Shown one piece after another: positions 8,241-15,789 of a stretch of DNA of 64,000 nt (position 1 is the stretch's first letter; every line of letters starts with the position of its first letter). The stretch is from Methanomassiliicoccaceae archaeon UBA421 (GTDB taxonomy: Archaea; Thermoplasmatota; Thermoplasmata; Methanomassiliicoccales; Methanomethylophilaceae), in the NCBI GenBank assembly GCA_002498365.1, contig DAHB01000002.1:1-64000 (forward strand). Reading direction: 5' to 3'. The notes beneath the pieces were generated by a model that saw only the letters and a list, made by a program, of their open reading frames with translations, was not told the origin of the DNA and did no database searches. Made by a program: the position numbers and the translations under genes.

Positions 8241-9412
8241 GAAAGAATGCCGCACAGATCAGAGCTATCAAGAACGAGGCCAAGGCGAAGGCCCGAACAT
8301 CCCGTGATAAAAGCAGGAATGCCAGCAGGCAACCCCGAGATAAACGGGGGCGGTTTGTCGAGGAAAGGAAGAGTTTCATGAAGAAGATTGGAGAAGTGAA
8401 ACCCGTCGGTTCCGTTGTAGTAGAAGCCAAAAGAGAGATGGTAAAGGTCAGAGGAAAAGAGTACTACATACCGGTTGACGATAACGGAAACGTCCCGCAA
8501 TACGCTCTGGCCGCAAGATTTACAAATGTCAGGGAGGGCACTGGACCCAACGTGGAGAGGCGCAATGTGATCATAGATCAGAACTCCGAAGCGAAGACTG
8601 TCCTCAAGGGCAAGCTCACGCCCGAAGACGTAAAAGAATGGTGGGCCAGACCGAACGAGAGCGACATTAAAGGAGTGGACGACATTGAAAGCACCTATTT
8701 CGACCTTAGTGCACTCAAGACACGAGGCCGGAAGGATGCTCAAGGCAAGATCGCGGTCGTGGGAGGCACGAAAAAAGAACAAGAAAGAATCCGCAAGATG
8801 CTCAGCGAAAGCTTCACTCTGAAGGAGCAGAATGCCCTATCCAAAGACGGTCTGACTGTCGAGATTACACGACTCACAGGTAATGCAGGAGAATACCACG
8901 GCAGGTCTGACGGCATGACGTATCGTATAATGGTGGACCCGCGCTTCCTCGACGACGATACGTTGCTGCACGAGATGGTGCACCATTCACGCATGGTGGA
9001 CAAGGACAGGAAATCTCCTCTTGTCAGAACAAGATCCGAATCGAATTTCCGGGTATTGGTAAAACACCAAGATGTGTCATTGGAGGAGGCTGCCACAGTC
9101 GCTGAGACGGCAGCGAGGCAAGGTAACTATGTTCCGCCAGACAATCCTCATTATTACGGCCCAATATCACGGATCAACGGGAAGAAACCGTACAAAATGA
9201 TCGCAGAGGACCGCGCATTGTTCGCGGGGTCTGCGGAAAACGGGAGCAACGGAACCAAAGGAAAAAGGGCCATAAAGGCTGTCGAAGACAGATTTGACAG
9301 CTCCCATATCTCGGAGCTCAATCTCAGAGATGTTATGATAAGGGATGGAATAAAATATCCCGACATTTCTGCGAAGGATCGGCTGAAAACTTTAAAAAAT
9401 AATAAATACTAA
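8237..9412 (+). CDS. putative zinc metallopeptidase with HExxH motif
   Basis: A 391-residue protein from ATG 8237 (ATGA overlap with the preceding stop). The first 50 residues are basic and unstructured. A zinc-protease signature HEMVH occupies residues 245-249 after a Leu-rich helix (DDDTLLHEMVHHSR). Glu residues at 283-284 and 290 (SLEEAATVAET) lie about 35 residues downstream, the usual spacing for the third ligand of gluzincins. The region from residue 55 to 230 is of unknown fold. It could process virion proteins, act on the host envelope, or be a toxin-like effector. Family not recognised. It is the last gene of the overlapping cluster. Confidence 0.6.
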   Translation: MRKNAAQIRAIKNEAKAKARTSRDKSRNASRQPRDKRGRFVEERKSFMKKIGEVKPVGSVVVEAKREMVKVRGKEYYIPVDDNGNVPQYALAARFTNVREGTGPNVERRNVIIDQNSEAKTVLKGKLTPEDVKEWWARPNESDIKGVDDIESTYFDLSALKTRGRKDAQGKIAVVGGTKKEQERIRKMLSESFTLKEQNALSKDGLTVEITRLTGNAGEYHGRSDGMTYRIMVDPRFLDDDTLLHEMVHHSRMVDKDRKSPLVRTRSESNFRVLVKHQDVSLEEAATVAETAARQGNYVPPDNPHYYGPISRINGKKPYKMIAEDRALFAGSAENGSNGTKGKRAIKAVEDRFDSSHISELNLRDVMIRDGIKYPDISAKDRLKTLKNNKY

Positions 9413-9430
9413 CACGAAACATTTGTTAGC

Positions 9431-9706
9431 GTGAACGAACCATGGTTGAGGATGACCACCGAGGGCGAATATGCTCTTTACGTCTACAGACTGCAGAGCC
9501 GATGCGGGCTGACCTTTAAGGAGGCCATAGGCGTCCTATCTCCTCCTGCATACACAAAGCAGATCTCCGAGTATTGGGGTATAACCGAAGAAGCGGTGAT
9601 CAATGCCAGAAGAAGAGGGTGGAGGAAGATCCGCTTAGAGGTGGGCGAAGACAATTGGGACGCTATGGACGAGCTTGCGCCCACGCACTTCTGGCATATC
9701 TTCTGA
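9431..9706 (+). CDS. small HTH protein, sigma-like fold, copy 1
   Basis: A 91-residue product from GTG 9431. Residues about 48-68 (YWGITEEAVINARRRGWRK) read as a helix-turn-helix with a basic recognition helix; the N-terminal half (YRLQSRCGLTFKEAIGVLSP) is helical. It is clearly homologous over its length to the gene at 11050 and to a broken copy at 11349. A TATA-like AATAATAAATACTA at about 9398-9411 lies near -25, so the message is probably leaderless. The inverted repeat CTAAC..GTTAG (9411-9430) just before the start may be an operator. Likely a small DNA-binding regulator. Confidence 0.55.
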   Translation: MNEPWLRMTTEGEYALYVYRLQSRCGLTFKEAIGVLSPPAYTKQISEYWGITEEAVINARRRGWRKIRLEVGEDNWDAMDELAPTHFWHIF

Positions 9707-9721
9707 TTGAAAATAGTTTAT

Positions 9722-10840
9722 ATGTCACAAGAGGTGTCAGTCCCCGTGCCGGAATCAGATAGTGCATTTTCCCTCGAAAAGACAAACAGGCTCCGAGGAA
9801 TGCTGATAGTGGGCATTTTCATTTTCCATTTCTGCGGCATGTTCCCCTATGAGATCGTTCCCGGAGTGGGGCATCTGTTGGTGGGCGCATTCTTCATGCT
9901 CTCTGGTTTCGGACTGATGGAGAGCTTCAAGAACAAAAAGAACTACCTGGACGATTTTATCGGCAAGAAGACGGCAAGGCTCCTGGTCCCGGTCTGGATT
10001 GCAGGATTGCTGGTATTGGTTTTCCAATGGTTCGTTTTCGATAATCATTCGATCCTCAACGATCAAAGATATCTTTTCGACATCATTTCCGGAGGACCTG
10101 CGTCGACCACCACTTGGTTTGTCGTCGAACTGATTTTTTTCTATATAATCTTCTACGTTTCATTCAAATATCTGAAACCCAAACCGGCCATTGTTGCGGT
10201 TACAGCAATGTCCCTTCTCCTGATGGCGCTGCTGTCTCAGCAGCAGCCCATGTGGTATGGCTCCGGCATGATGTTCCCCGTGGGCATCATATGGTCATAT
10301 TACAGAGACAAAATAGAGTCTGTCAAGCCGCATGGTCTGTTGATCGTTTCGATATGTGCAACACTGATTCTGACATATGCTGTTTCCAAGTACTTGGAAC
10401 CCGCGATCAATAATCTGATCTATGGAAATCTCCAATGTCTATTGGTCGGGACGATATTGCTGGCCTCGCTGGTGATGAGGAAAAACAATATTGCACAGTG
10501 GTTGGCCGCTCTGTTTCTCTGCAACATCGTCTATTATGCTTCAGGGGTTCAGCTGGGCCATCTTGACAATCTAGCTACGATCCTGCCCCTGATAACGATA
10601 CTGTCGATAGTGGCAGGCTTGGACATACTTTCCCCCATGACCGACTTTATGGGCGAAATTTCATATGAATTTTATATAATTCATGGGATGATGATTCTGG
10701 TTTCCAAGGCGTGGTTCCCGGATTTGATGACGTGCCTCATATCCAGTTTCGTATTATCGCTGGTCTTCGCGTTCGTCATAAAACGCGTCAGTAATGTTTT
10801 CTTCGACAGTAAGAAAAGGAAGTCGGTAACTTCAGGCTGA
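9722..10840 (+). CDS. acyltransferase family 3 membrane protein
   Basis: A 372-residue integral membrane protein with about ten hydrophobic helices. The N-terminal part carries the RLRGMLIVGIFIFHF segment, where the conserved His of acyltransferase-3 enzymes (OafA/WecH-like) sits, and FFMLSGFGLMES follows. These enzymes move acyl groups, usually acetyl, onto sugars or lipids of the cell envelope. In a mobile element such a gene often alters surface glycans and so receptor access (serotype conversion); that use here is inference. ATG 9722 is preferred; a TTG at 9707 in frame would add five residues. It stands between two HTH paralogues. Confidence 0.8.
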   Translation: MSQEVSVPVPESDSAFSLEKTNRLRGMLIVGIFIFHFCGMFPYEIVPGVGHLLVGAFFMLSGFGLMESFKNKKNYLDDFIGKKTARLLVPVWIAGLLVLVFQWFVFDNHSILNDQRYLFDIISGGPASTTTWFVVELIFFYIIFYVSFKYLKPKPAIVAVTAMSLLLMALLSQQQPMWYGSGMMFPVGIIWSYYRDKIESVKPHGLLIVSICATLILTYAVSKYLEPAINNLIYGNLQCLLVGTILLASLVMRKNNIAQWLAALFLCNIVYYASGVQLGHLDNLATILPLITILSIVAGLDILSPMTDFMGEISYEFYIIHGMMILVSKAWFPDLMTCLISSFVLSLVFAFVIKRVSNVFFDSKKRKSVTSG

Positions 10841-10855
10841 TATTGCAATGTTTTC

Positions 10856-11035
10856 TTAATTTCCCACTTCCAGCTGTCCTACGGGGGCCGCCTCGGAAGG
10901 GGCCGGAGGCTCCAGCCTGAAAGCCTCTTCGAAGCAACCGGCCCTATCGAATTTCTCCACCAGGGCGCTATAGGGCGGGAAAGCACCGCCGAAACCAATA
11001 ACGCGTCTTGCCTTGGAATCATTAAATAATGTAAC
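10856..11035 (-). pseudogene. 3' remnant of an unidentified gene
   Basis: On the minus strand the frame reads a plausible protein end of about 58 residues (DSKARRVIGFGGAF ... EEAFRLEPPAPSEA ... GQLEVGN, then TAA) with chromosome-like GC-rich codons. It runs into a stop upstream and has no start codon or promoter. It looks like the tail of a gene cut when neighbouring DNA was inserted. The family is not recognised. It lies between the acyltransferase and the second HTH gene; the rest of 10841-11049 holds only the promoter of that HTH gene. Confidence 0.3.
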
Positions 11036-11049
11036 CTAAATGTAACATC

Positions 11050-11319
11050 ATGGACCCATGGGTTGAAAGAGTCGGGGAAGCAGAATTCGCTCTGCGTTTG
11101 TTCAGATTGCAGGACCAATGCGATCTGACGTTCAGAGAGGCCGTGGCTGTTCTCACACATTACGACTATAACGACCCTCTGGCGGAGAAATGGGGTGTCA
11201 GCAGGCAAGCCATATGTAACGCGAGCAGACGCGGGTTCGACAAGATTTATGCCAAAGTGGGTACTGACGAGATGGCAGTGGCGGAATTCGTGCCGTTCTA
11301 CTTCACGCAGAGGTTCTGA
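11050..11319 (+). CDS. small HTH protein, sigma-like fold, copy 2
   Basis: An 89-residue paralogue of the gene at 9431: EFALRLFRLQDQCDLTFREAVAV corresponds to EYALYVYRLQSRCGLTFKEAIGV, and the HTH KWGVSRQAICNASRRG to YWGITEEAVINARRRG. A TATA-like ATTAAATAATG at 11021-11031 predicts a leaderless transcript starting at ATG 11050. Two direct ATGTAAC repeats (11029-11035 and 11040-11046) flank the expected initiation site and may bind a regulator, possibly the protein itself. Function: probably a DNA-binding regulator. Confidence 0.55.
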   Translation: MDPWVERVGEAEFALRLFRLQDQCDLTFREAVAVLTHYDYNDPLAEKWGVSRQAICNASRRGFDKIYAKVGTDEMAVAEFVPFYFTQRF

Positions 11320-11348
11320 AAGCAAGGGAATCGGGGGGTAGACGGCCT

Positions 11349-11412
11349 ATGCAGGATATGTGCGGGCTGTCGTTCAAAGAAGTCGCAGCGGTACTGTCAC
11401 CTAAAGTTTGGA
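11349..11412 (+). pseudogene. broken third copy of the small HTH gene
   Basis: The frame from 11349 reads QDMCGLSFKEVAAVLSP, matching the segments QSRCGLTFKEAIGVLSP and QDQCDLTFREAVAVLTH of the two intact copies. Homology then stops abruptly where the 3' end of the minus-strand methylase gene begins (11413). The part encoding the HTH is missing. The methylase/ParB cassette therefore seems to have landed in, or replaced the end of, a third tandem member of this family. Confidence 0.5.
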
Positions 11413-12306
11413 TTATTCAATGCAGATCGAATCTCCGTAATCTAATCCGGTGACGGCCTTGCTGTTGCAACCGCATAGGTCCGAGTTCAGATTATCGCTG
11501 AAGAAGAATAGCTCTTTGCCTATCTTGCGTTCGTAAGAACTGTACTTGAGCGTGAACCTCTGCGGCACAATATCACCATATATATTCACGATTTCAGGCA
11601 CGTCATCATAGCTCAACACCCACTTGTGACGGAGTCCCAATATCACTTTGGCAAGGTCCTCATGATCTTCGGCCGAGTAGTGGTTCATGTACAAAGAGCT
11701 GCCCTTATCGAAATAAGGGGGGTCGATGTAGACAAGAGTCGCATCCTTATCGTACTCGTTCAAATCCTCGGCCAAGAACTTGGATGCGTCCTTACAGGAC
11801 ACCTCGATGCTGTCTGATAACTTTGACAAGGCGGCTATGCGTGCCTTAAGGGCCTTCTTGTTGAACCTGGCATCAATCTTGTACTTTCCCTTCTGGTCCA
11901 GGCCACCGATGACACCACCATTGAGGATTCCCGATCTGTTCGTCCTGTTCATGTAGAGCGTGGAGAAACCAAGGTCGAAGATATCCTCATTCTCCTTGTT
12001 CCTCTGGAATTCGCGCTGCTTCTTCCACTCATCTATGTTGACATTGATGGAATCGATGGCCTCGATCAGTTCGTTTCCGTAGTGCTTAACCGAATACCAC
12101 AGAGCATAAATCGAACGGTCGGCGTCGTTGAGGACTATCTTGGAAACCTTGCCCCCTGCCAAGAGCGAGGTAGCCACACCCGCGCCTCCGGCGAACGGTT
12201 CGACGTACGTCCCGCCGTCCAGCCCGTTGGCCGAGACGAGGCTTTCGAAATAACCCGACAGTTTGCCTTTGCCGCCAGGGTATCTCAGCGGGGAATGGTA
12301 CGCCAT
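11413..12306 (-). CDS. dam: DNA adenine N6-methyltransferase (Dam, D12 class)
   Basis: A 297-residue protein with the N-terminal PLRYPGGKGKL motif, the AdoMet-binding region YVEPFAGGAGVATSLL, and the catalytic motif IV DPPY near residue 195 (TLVYIDPPYFDKG). This is the alpha-type D12 adenine methylase that transfers a methyl group from S-adenosylmethionine to N6 of adenine; its target sequence cannot be read from the protein. It follows the ParB-like gene on the same strand with 31 bases between them, forming a two-gene cassette. No restriction endonuclease is adjacent, so it may protect the element or work with the ParB-like partner. Confidence 0.9.
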   Translation of the reverse strand: MAYHSPLRYPGGKGKLSGYFESLVSANGLDGGTYVEPFAGGAGVATSLLAGGKVSKIVLNDADRSIYALWYSVKHYGNELIEAIDSINVNIDEWKKQREFQRNKENEDIFDLGFSTLYMNRTNRSGILNGGVIGGLDQKGKYKIDARFNKKALKARIAALSKLSDSIEVSCKDASKFLAEDLNEYDKDATLVYIDPPYFDKGSSLYMNHYSAEDHEDLAKVILGLRHKWVLSYDDVPEIVNIYGDIVPQRFTLKYSSYERKIGKELFFFSDNLNSDLCGCNSKAVTGLDYGDSICIE

Positions 12307-12337
12307 GATGCCCTATTCACTTCCTTGGCCAAATACC

Positions 12338-13690
12338 TTACGAGAATATCGCCCTGAAAAATCCTTCCAAATTGTTCCATAGAACCTTCAAATCATCAGT
12401 CTTTGGATTAAAGTGATAGTTGTGTACGTATTGGTTCAGCTCGACCACTAGTTGAAGATTTTCATCCCTCATGATCGCATGGATTGTTTTGTAGATGCTG
12501 TCATCTATCTTTTTCAAATTCTTCAGGTCGTCCAGGACATGATTCATCCTTCTATCGAGATTAAAATCAGTGTTTGTTCTGACCTCCGAAAGTTTCCTTT
12601 TATTGACCACGTGGTCTTCGTACTCTTCGAGGTAGTAGTTTATCGAAAGGTCCAGGAACACCCTCAGCATGACCGAGCCGCAATTCCTCAAACTATTCAC
12701 GTTGAGTTTCTTGAGCTCATCGTATATGTCGTTGATTTTTTCCGGACGTATGTCCATGTCCACATCCTTGGGTATTAAAGTCTGGCGTTTGGATGTGGGC
12801 ATCCGGCAAGGCACTGCTTCAGAGGGAGCCTTCACCGGTATAGGTTCTGGAGGCTTCTCAGCTTCCGAGATGTGGAAAGCCTCTGAAATCTCATACGGTC
12901 TGAACCTGCCCGCTTCACGTCTATCGGAGATGTAAGTCGAGATGTCATCGGTGGTCATGAAGTTCCGGACAGTGTAATCGTCACCTGATATGTCTTCGAT
13001 GACCTGCGCCATTTCATCTAAGAACTGCTCGGTGTCCCGCTCGACGATCACACCGGTATCTTCTATCCTGTATCCCATTGCGTCGCGGAACACAGTCGAT
13101 CTCAATAATCTCTCCAAGGTTGTTATCGGGAATTTGTCCCTTGCTTCGATTCCCCTCTGGGCTGTGACATAGTCATAAACCTGGACCGCAGGATCCACGG
13201 TATTACTCCGTTTGGATGCAAACCTCTTTTTCTGAATAGCATCCCATTGGACCTGACCTATTCCGTTCTGGAATCCGCTGTGGTTCCTCTCTACCCAAAG
13301 GTCCGCCTCGTTCTCGTCATCGAACACGATGCAGTCGATGTACCTATACTTGGAGCGATCTATCTTGCCGTTGAGCTCCTTATATCTCTTTTTGTTGACC
13401 TTGTCTGCCTTAGGAACCAAGGATGGATGCATCATGAGCTTGATGGCTGTAACCCTTCTGTTCCCGTCCTTGACCTTGTATGTCCCATCAGGGCTTGCGT
13501 AGACTGAGATATCAACCGTTGGATTCTGACCAACCTCTAGCATGTCGCGGGCCATGTTGTATATCTCGTCGCCTTTTTTGGCGAGCATGATAGCAATCGC
13601 TTCATTCTGATCCTTGGTCTCCTTGAACCTTGGATTGTCGGTGCTGATCATCAGCTTCCCGAGACCGATTTTCTTCCTTTCAAACCCCAT
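12338..13690 (-). CDS. ParB-like nuclease-domain protein with helical C-terminal domain
   Basis: A 450-residue protein. The N-terminal third is a ParB/sulfiredoxin-like domain with a KDGNRRVTAIKLM motif (G-N-R-R, nucleotide-binding box of the fold) near residues 73-85. After a linker rich in Pro (about 280-305), the C-terminal 140 residues are helical and end in ELNQYVHNYHFNP ... LWNNLEGFFRAIF, resembling the C-terminal helical domain often found in defence-associated ParB-like proteins. Paired with the adenine methylase downstream, it could be the effector or specificity partner of a modification-based defence or anti-restriction system. Plasmid partitioning is less likely, since no ParA is present. 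Confidence 0.65.
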   Translation of the reverse strand: MGFERKKIGLGKLMISTDNPRFKETKDQNEAIAIMLAKKGDEIYNMARDMLEVGQNPTVDISVYASPDGTYKVKDGNRRVTAIKLMMHPSLVPKADKVNKKRYKELNGKIDRSKYRYIDCIVFDDENEADLWVERNHSGFQNGIGQVQWDAIQKKRFASKRSNTVDPAVQVYDYVTAQRGIEARDKFPITTLERLLRSTVFRDAMGYRIEDTGVIVERDTEQFLDEMAQVIEDISGDDYTVRNFMTTDDISTYISDRREAGRFRPYEISEAFHISEAEKPPEPIPVKAPSEAVPCRMPTSKRQTLIPKDVDMDIRPEKINDIYDELKKLNVNSLRNCGSVMLRVFLDLSINYYLEEYEDHVVNKRKLSEVRTNTDFNLDRRMNHVLDDLKNLKKIDDSIYKTIHAIMRDENLQLVVELNQYVHNYHFNPKTDDLKVLWNNLEGFFRAIFS

Positions 13691-13761
13691 ACTCTCATCT
13701 CACATTATGTCCTCTTATGCTCCTGCTTTGCAGGTGCACTACAATTTGTTTCTGCCTCCGG

Positions 13762-13977
13762 CTACAGACCATCCATAATGTTGCCGGCGGCCGATAGCTT
13801 CCGCGCTACCTTGTATCCAAGATCGGTCAGCTCGGCGTAGTTGGTTTTGTAGGGTTTAGTAGCCTTGTCAAGATAACCAACTCGTCCGCCTCGCAATATT
13901 TGAGACAAATCATCTTCAAACGGGATGTTTTCCTCTTGGAATAATAAAGACCGCTCTGGCAGGAGCCGCGAATATTC
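13762..13977 (-). pseudogene. decayed winged-helix regulator fragment
   Basis: Between 13691 and 14062 no intact gene is present. The minus strand from 13977 to 13762 reads about 71 residues ending in RVGYLDKATKPYKTNYAELT, then DLGYKVARKLSAAGNIMDG, a typical winged-helix C-terminal pattern. It lacks a start codon and is preceded by an in-frame stop. It resembles LTLEGRAIARKLLEIEGILSG of the intact regulator at 14999-15337. It ends in TAG, a stop not used by any intact gene here. Bases 13691-13761 and 13978-14062 show nothing else I can name. Confidence 0.35.
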
Positions 13978-14062
13978 CTAACAGTAAGTACGGCCATTTA
14001 AGTTTGTGACTGTCAGCGGCCCGGGGTCCAATCTTTTTGCATCTCTGAACATTCACATCATC

Positions 14063-14941
14063 TCACTTAAAACGAAGGAACAGAAATACTGCAGCTATTC
14101 CGAATATGATAAATCCTACAACAACGGCCAGATCGGTACCACTAATGATTGGTTTGTCGGAATCTTCAGCAATCGATGCCCCGTCAGAAACAGTCTGATA
14201 TACAGTTACGTCTGAGGTCACGGGTGTGGTCCAATCGAACTCAGTGGTCCTGTCTGAATCCGTGTAATAAGTGACGGTCTTTCCCTCTGGTGCTACCGGC
14301 ATGGTTGCTGTCTGTCCATCCCGTACTGTTACAGTGTCCGCGACAGTCCCGTCGGATCCTATAATTGTCAGCGTGTGCTCGATGGGCGTGATGCTGGAAT
14401 ACGAGGCGTAAACCGTGAGGGGTGCGGTCATATCTGTCGGCCAAACCATCGGTACGGTCAGCTCTTCATCCGCGTACCATCCGAGAAACTCGTGTCCCTC
14501 CCAGACGGGATCCGCGGGTCGGACCGCTGCATCGTGGGTCTGCACATAGACCCTATCCATGGTCGGAGCTCCGTCCGGCAGGACATACTCGACATACGGG
14601 TTGCCCATGACGTGCAGTAGATAGTACGTCACAGCAGTGGACCCGCCATTGTATGAGTTCCATACTGTCTGAGTTACAATGTAGTCGCCGGGGGCCGCAT
14701 AAGTATGGTTCGTGCTCCATTCAGTAGACACTGGCGAGCCATCACCGAAGTCCCATTCGATTGTTTCAGCATCGGATCCGTTGAACATCATGTAGATCTT
14801 CAGCGACCAGAACTCTCCCTGGTCCGGAATCTCGGCATCCTCGGGAATTTCGGTTGCTTCGATCTCCGGTATGGCGCAAACCATAAGGGTTGCGGCCACC
14901 AAAACGGAGGTTGCTATTCCAATTAATTGTTTAACCGACAT
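14063..14941 (-). CDS. secreted PKD and InlB-repeat surface protein
   Basis: A 292-residue protein: signal peptide at the N-terminus (LIGIATSVLVAATLMVCAIP), a PKD domain near residues 50-110 (IEWDFGDGSPV, HTYAAPGDYIVTQTV), an InlB B-repeat near 125-185 (GHEFLGWYADEEL, LTVYASYS), a second short beta module (TVYQTVSDG), and a C-terminal membrane helix (LAVVVGFIIFGIAAVFLFL) with a basic end. The topology is outside with a C-terminal anchor. It shares modules with the two surface proteins at the left edge, suggesting domain shuffling within one family of surface proteins. Confidence 0.75.
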   Translation of the reverse strand: MSVKQLIGIATSVLVAATLMVCAIPEIEATEIPEDAEIPDQGEFWSLKIYMMFNGSDAETIEWDFGDGSPVSTEWSTNHTYAAPGDYIVTQTVWNSYNGGSTAVTYYLLHVMGNPYVEYVLPDGAPTMDRVYVQTHDAAVRPADPVWEGHEFLGWYADEELTVPMVWPTDMTAPLTVYASYSSITPIEHTLTIIGSDGTVADTVTVRDGQTATMPVAPEGKTVTYYTDSDRTTEFDWTTPVTSDVTVYQTVSDGASIAEDSDKPIISGTDLAVVVGFIIFGIAAVFLFLRFK

Positions 14942-14998
14942 AGAAAATCAACAACCCTGAATTCAGTTTCCTCTTTTTGCTCATAATTTATTCTGTGA

Positions 14999-15337
14999 TC
15001 AGCTCACAGAATCCCTTTGCGTCGGAGATGGCTCGTAATCCATCTCGGCACCACTCGCAGCTAGTTCGCCCGACAGGATCCCTTCAATCTCCAGCAGCTT
15101 TCTGGCAATCGCGCGACCTTCAAGGGTCAGCGACACCATCGTCATATTGTTGGCAAAGGTGTCGGTGGTCATCACGATGAGGCCCTCCGTTTTCAGTTCC
15201 TCTAGTTTTGCTGCGTTGGCATTGTTTGCTTTAATCTTGGAATATAAATCTGTTTTTTTCAGCGTACCTTCTCTTTCCAAGACTAAAACCATACGGATTT
15301 TATTCATGTCTCCGAGAAGGTCCACTAGGCGGTCCAC
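14999..15337 (-). CDS. winged-helix transcriptional regulator
   Basis: A 112-residue product from GTG 15337 (ATG 15307, beginning MNKIRMVLVL, is an alternative). Residues about 12-80 form a MarR/ArsR-like winged helix: NKIRMVLVLEREGTLKKTDLY, then a recognition helix (NNANAAKLEELKTEGLI) and a wing followed by SLTLEGRAIARKLLEI. It is transcribed away from the AbrB operon across a region with three TTAGC/GCTAA boxes and is probably the local regulator. It ends in an acidic, likely disordered tail. Confidence 0.7.
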   Translation of the reverse strand: MDRLVDLLGDMNKIRMVLVLEREGTLKKTDLYSKIKANNANAAKLEELKTEGLIVMTTDTFANNMTMVSLTLEGRAIARKLLEIEGILSGELAASGAEMDYEPSPTQRDSVS

Positions 15338-15451
15338 GATTAGCTAACCGCTTTTTCCGTTCTAAATAAGACGGGCGAATAAGCACTTAGCTTAATGCTA
15401 AACCATATATACCGCGAGTGGTATTATCATATAGCTAACTAATGTGATACC
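15338..15451. promoter_or_regulatory. divergent promoter region with TTAGC/GCTAA boxes
   Basis: This intergenic region separates the winged-helix gene from the AbrB gene. It holds a perfect palindrome TTAGCTAA at 15340-15347, an inverted repeat TTAGC-5-GCTAA at 15387-15401, and TAGCTAA at 15432-15438. A TATA-like CCATATATACC lies at 15403-15413. The repeated half-site suggests binding by one dimeric regulator, plausibly one of the two flanking gene products; this is inference. Confidence 0.45.
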
Positions 15452-15613
15452 ATGGCCGAAATAATCGTAACTCCGAAAATATCCGTAGGATGGCGCATCG
15501 CGTTAACCAAGGATTTCTGCAAAGAGATGGGCGTGGAGATCGGCGATAAGATCCTGATCGTCCGCAGGAACGACGGCGAGATAGTCCTCCGCAAGATCCC
15601 GGTCGTGGCATGA
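15452..15613 (+). CDS. AbrB/SpoVT-type swapped-hairpin DNA-binding protein
   Basis: A 53-residue protein with the AbrB-like beta-hairpin pattern IIVTPKISVGWRIALTKDFC, then MGVEIGDKILIVRR, NDGEIVLRKI. Such proteins are small dimeric DNA binders acting as transition-state regulators or antitoxins. It is the first gene of a plus-strand unit; its TGA shares a base with the next ATG. The gene after it is not a recognisable toxin, so a regulator role is more likely than an antitoxin role. Confidence 0.65.
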   Translation: MAEIIVTPKISVGWRIALTKDFCKEMGVEIGDKILIVRRNDGEIVLRKIPVVA

Positions 15614-15789
15614 TGGAGTGGAAGCACCATTCCGAGTACCGTTCGTATTCCATCCAGCGACTGTATGACGGGGCGCAAGCAAAGGCGCGCTACAGATGCA
15701 TAGTCGACGGCGAGGAACTCACCGCGGTCAATCTCGCCGGTATCAAATCGAAAGTCAGGGACATCGTCCTGATGGAGGCCTCTGCATGA
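15613..15789 (+). CDS. hypothetical small protein (58 aa)
   Basis: ATG 15613 shares its first base with the stop of the AbrB gene and its own stop overlaps the next start (ATGA). The product has 58 residues, is basic, with an RLYDGAQAKARYRCIVDG core that could be a small beta-sheet followed by a helix (GIKSKVRDIVLME). It resembles small virus or plasmid proteins of unknown function. No family recognised. Confidence 0.45.
   Translation: MEWKHHSEYRSYSIQRLYDGAQAKARYRCIVDGEELTAVNLAGIKSKVRDIVLMEASA

Noticed and set aside
7491..8255. 254-residue frame on the minus strand
   Set aside because: It is the mirror of Lys/Arg-rich genes on the plus strand; its Phe/Leu/Ser composition follows from that and it has no recognisable domain.
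12338..13690. ParB as evidence for a plasmid partition locus
   Set aside because: No ParA-type ATPase or parS-like repeats are nearby, and the C-terminal domain and dam neighbour fit a defence-type ParB better.
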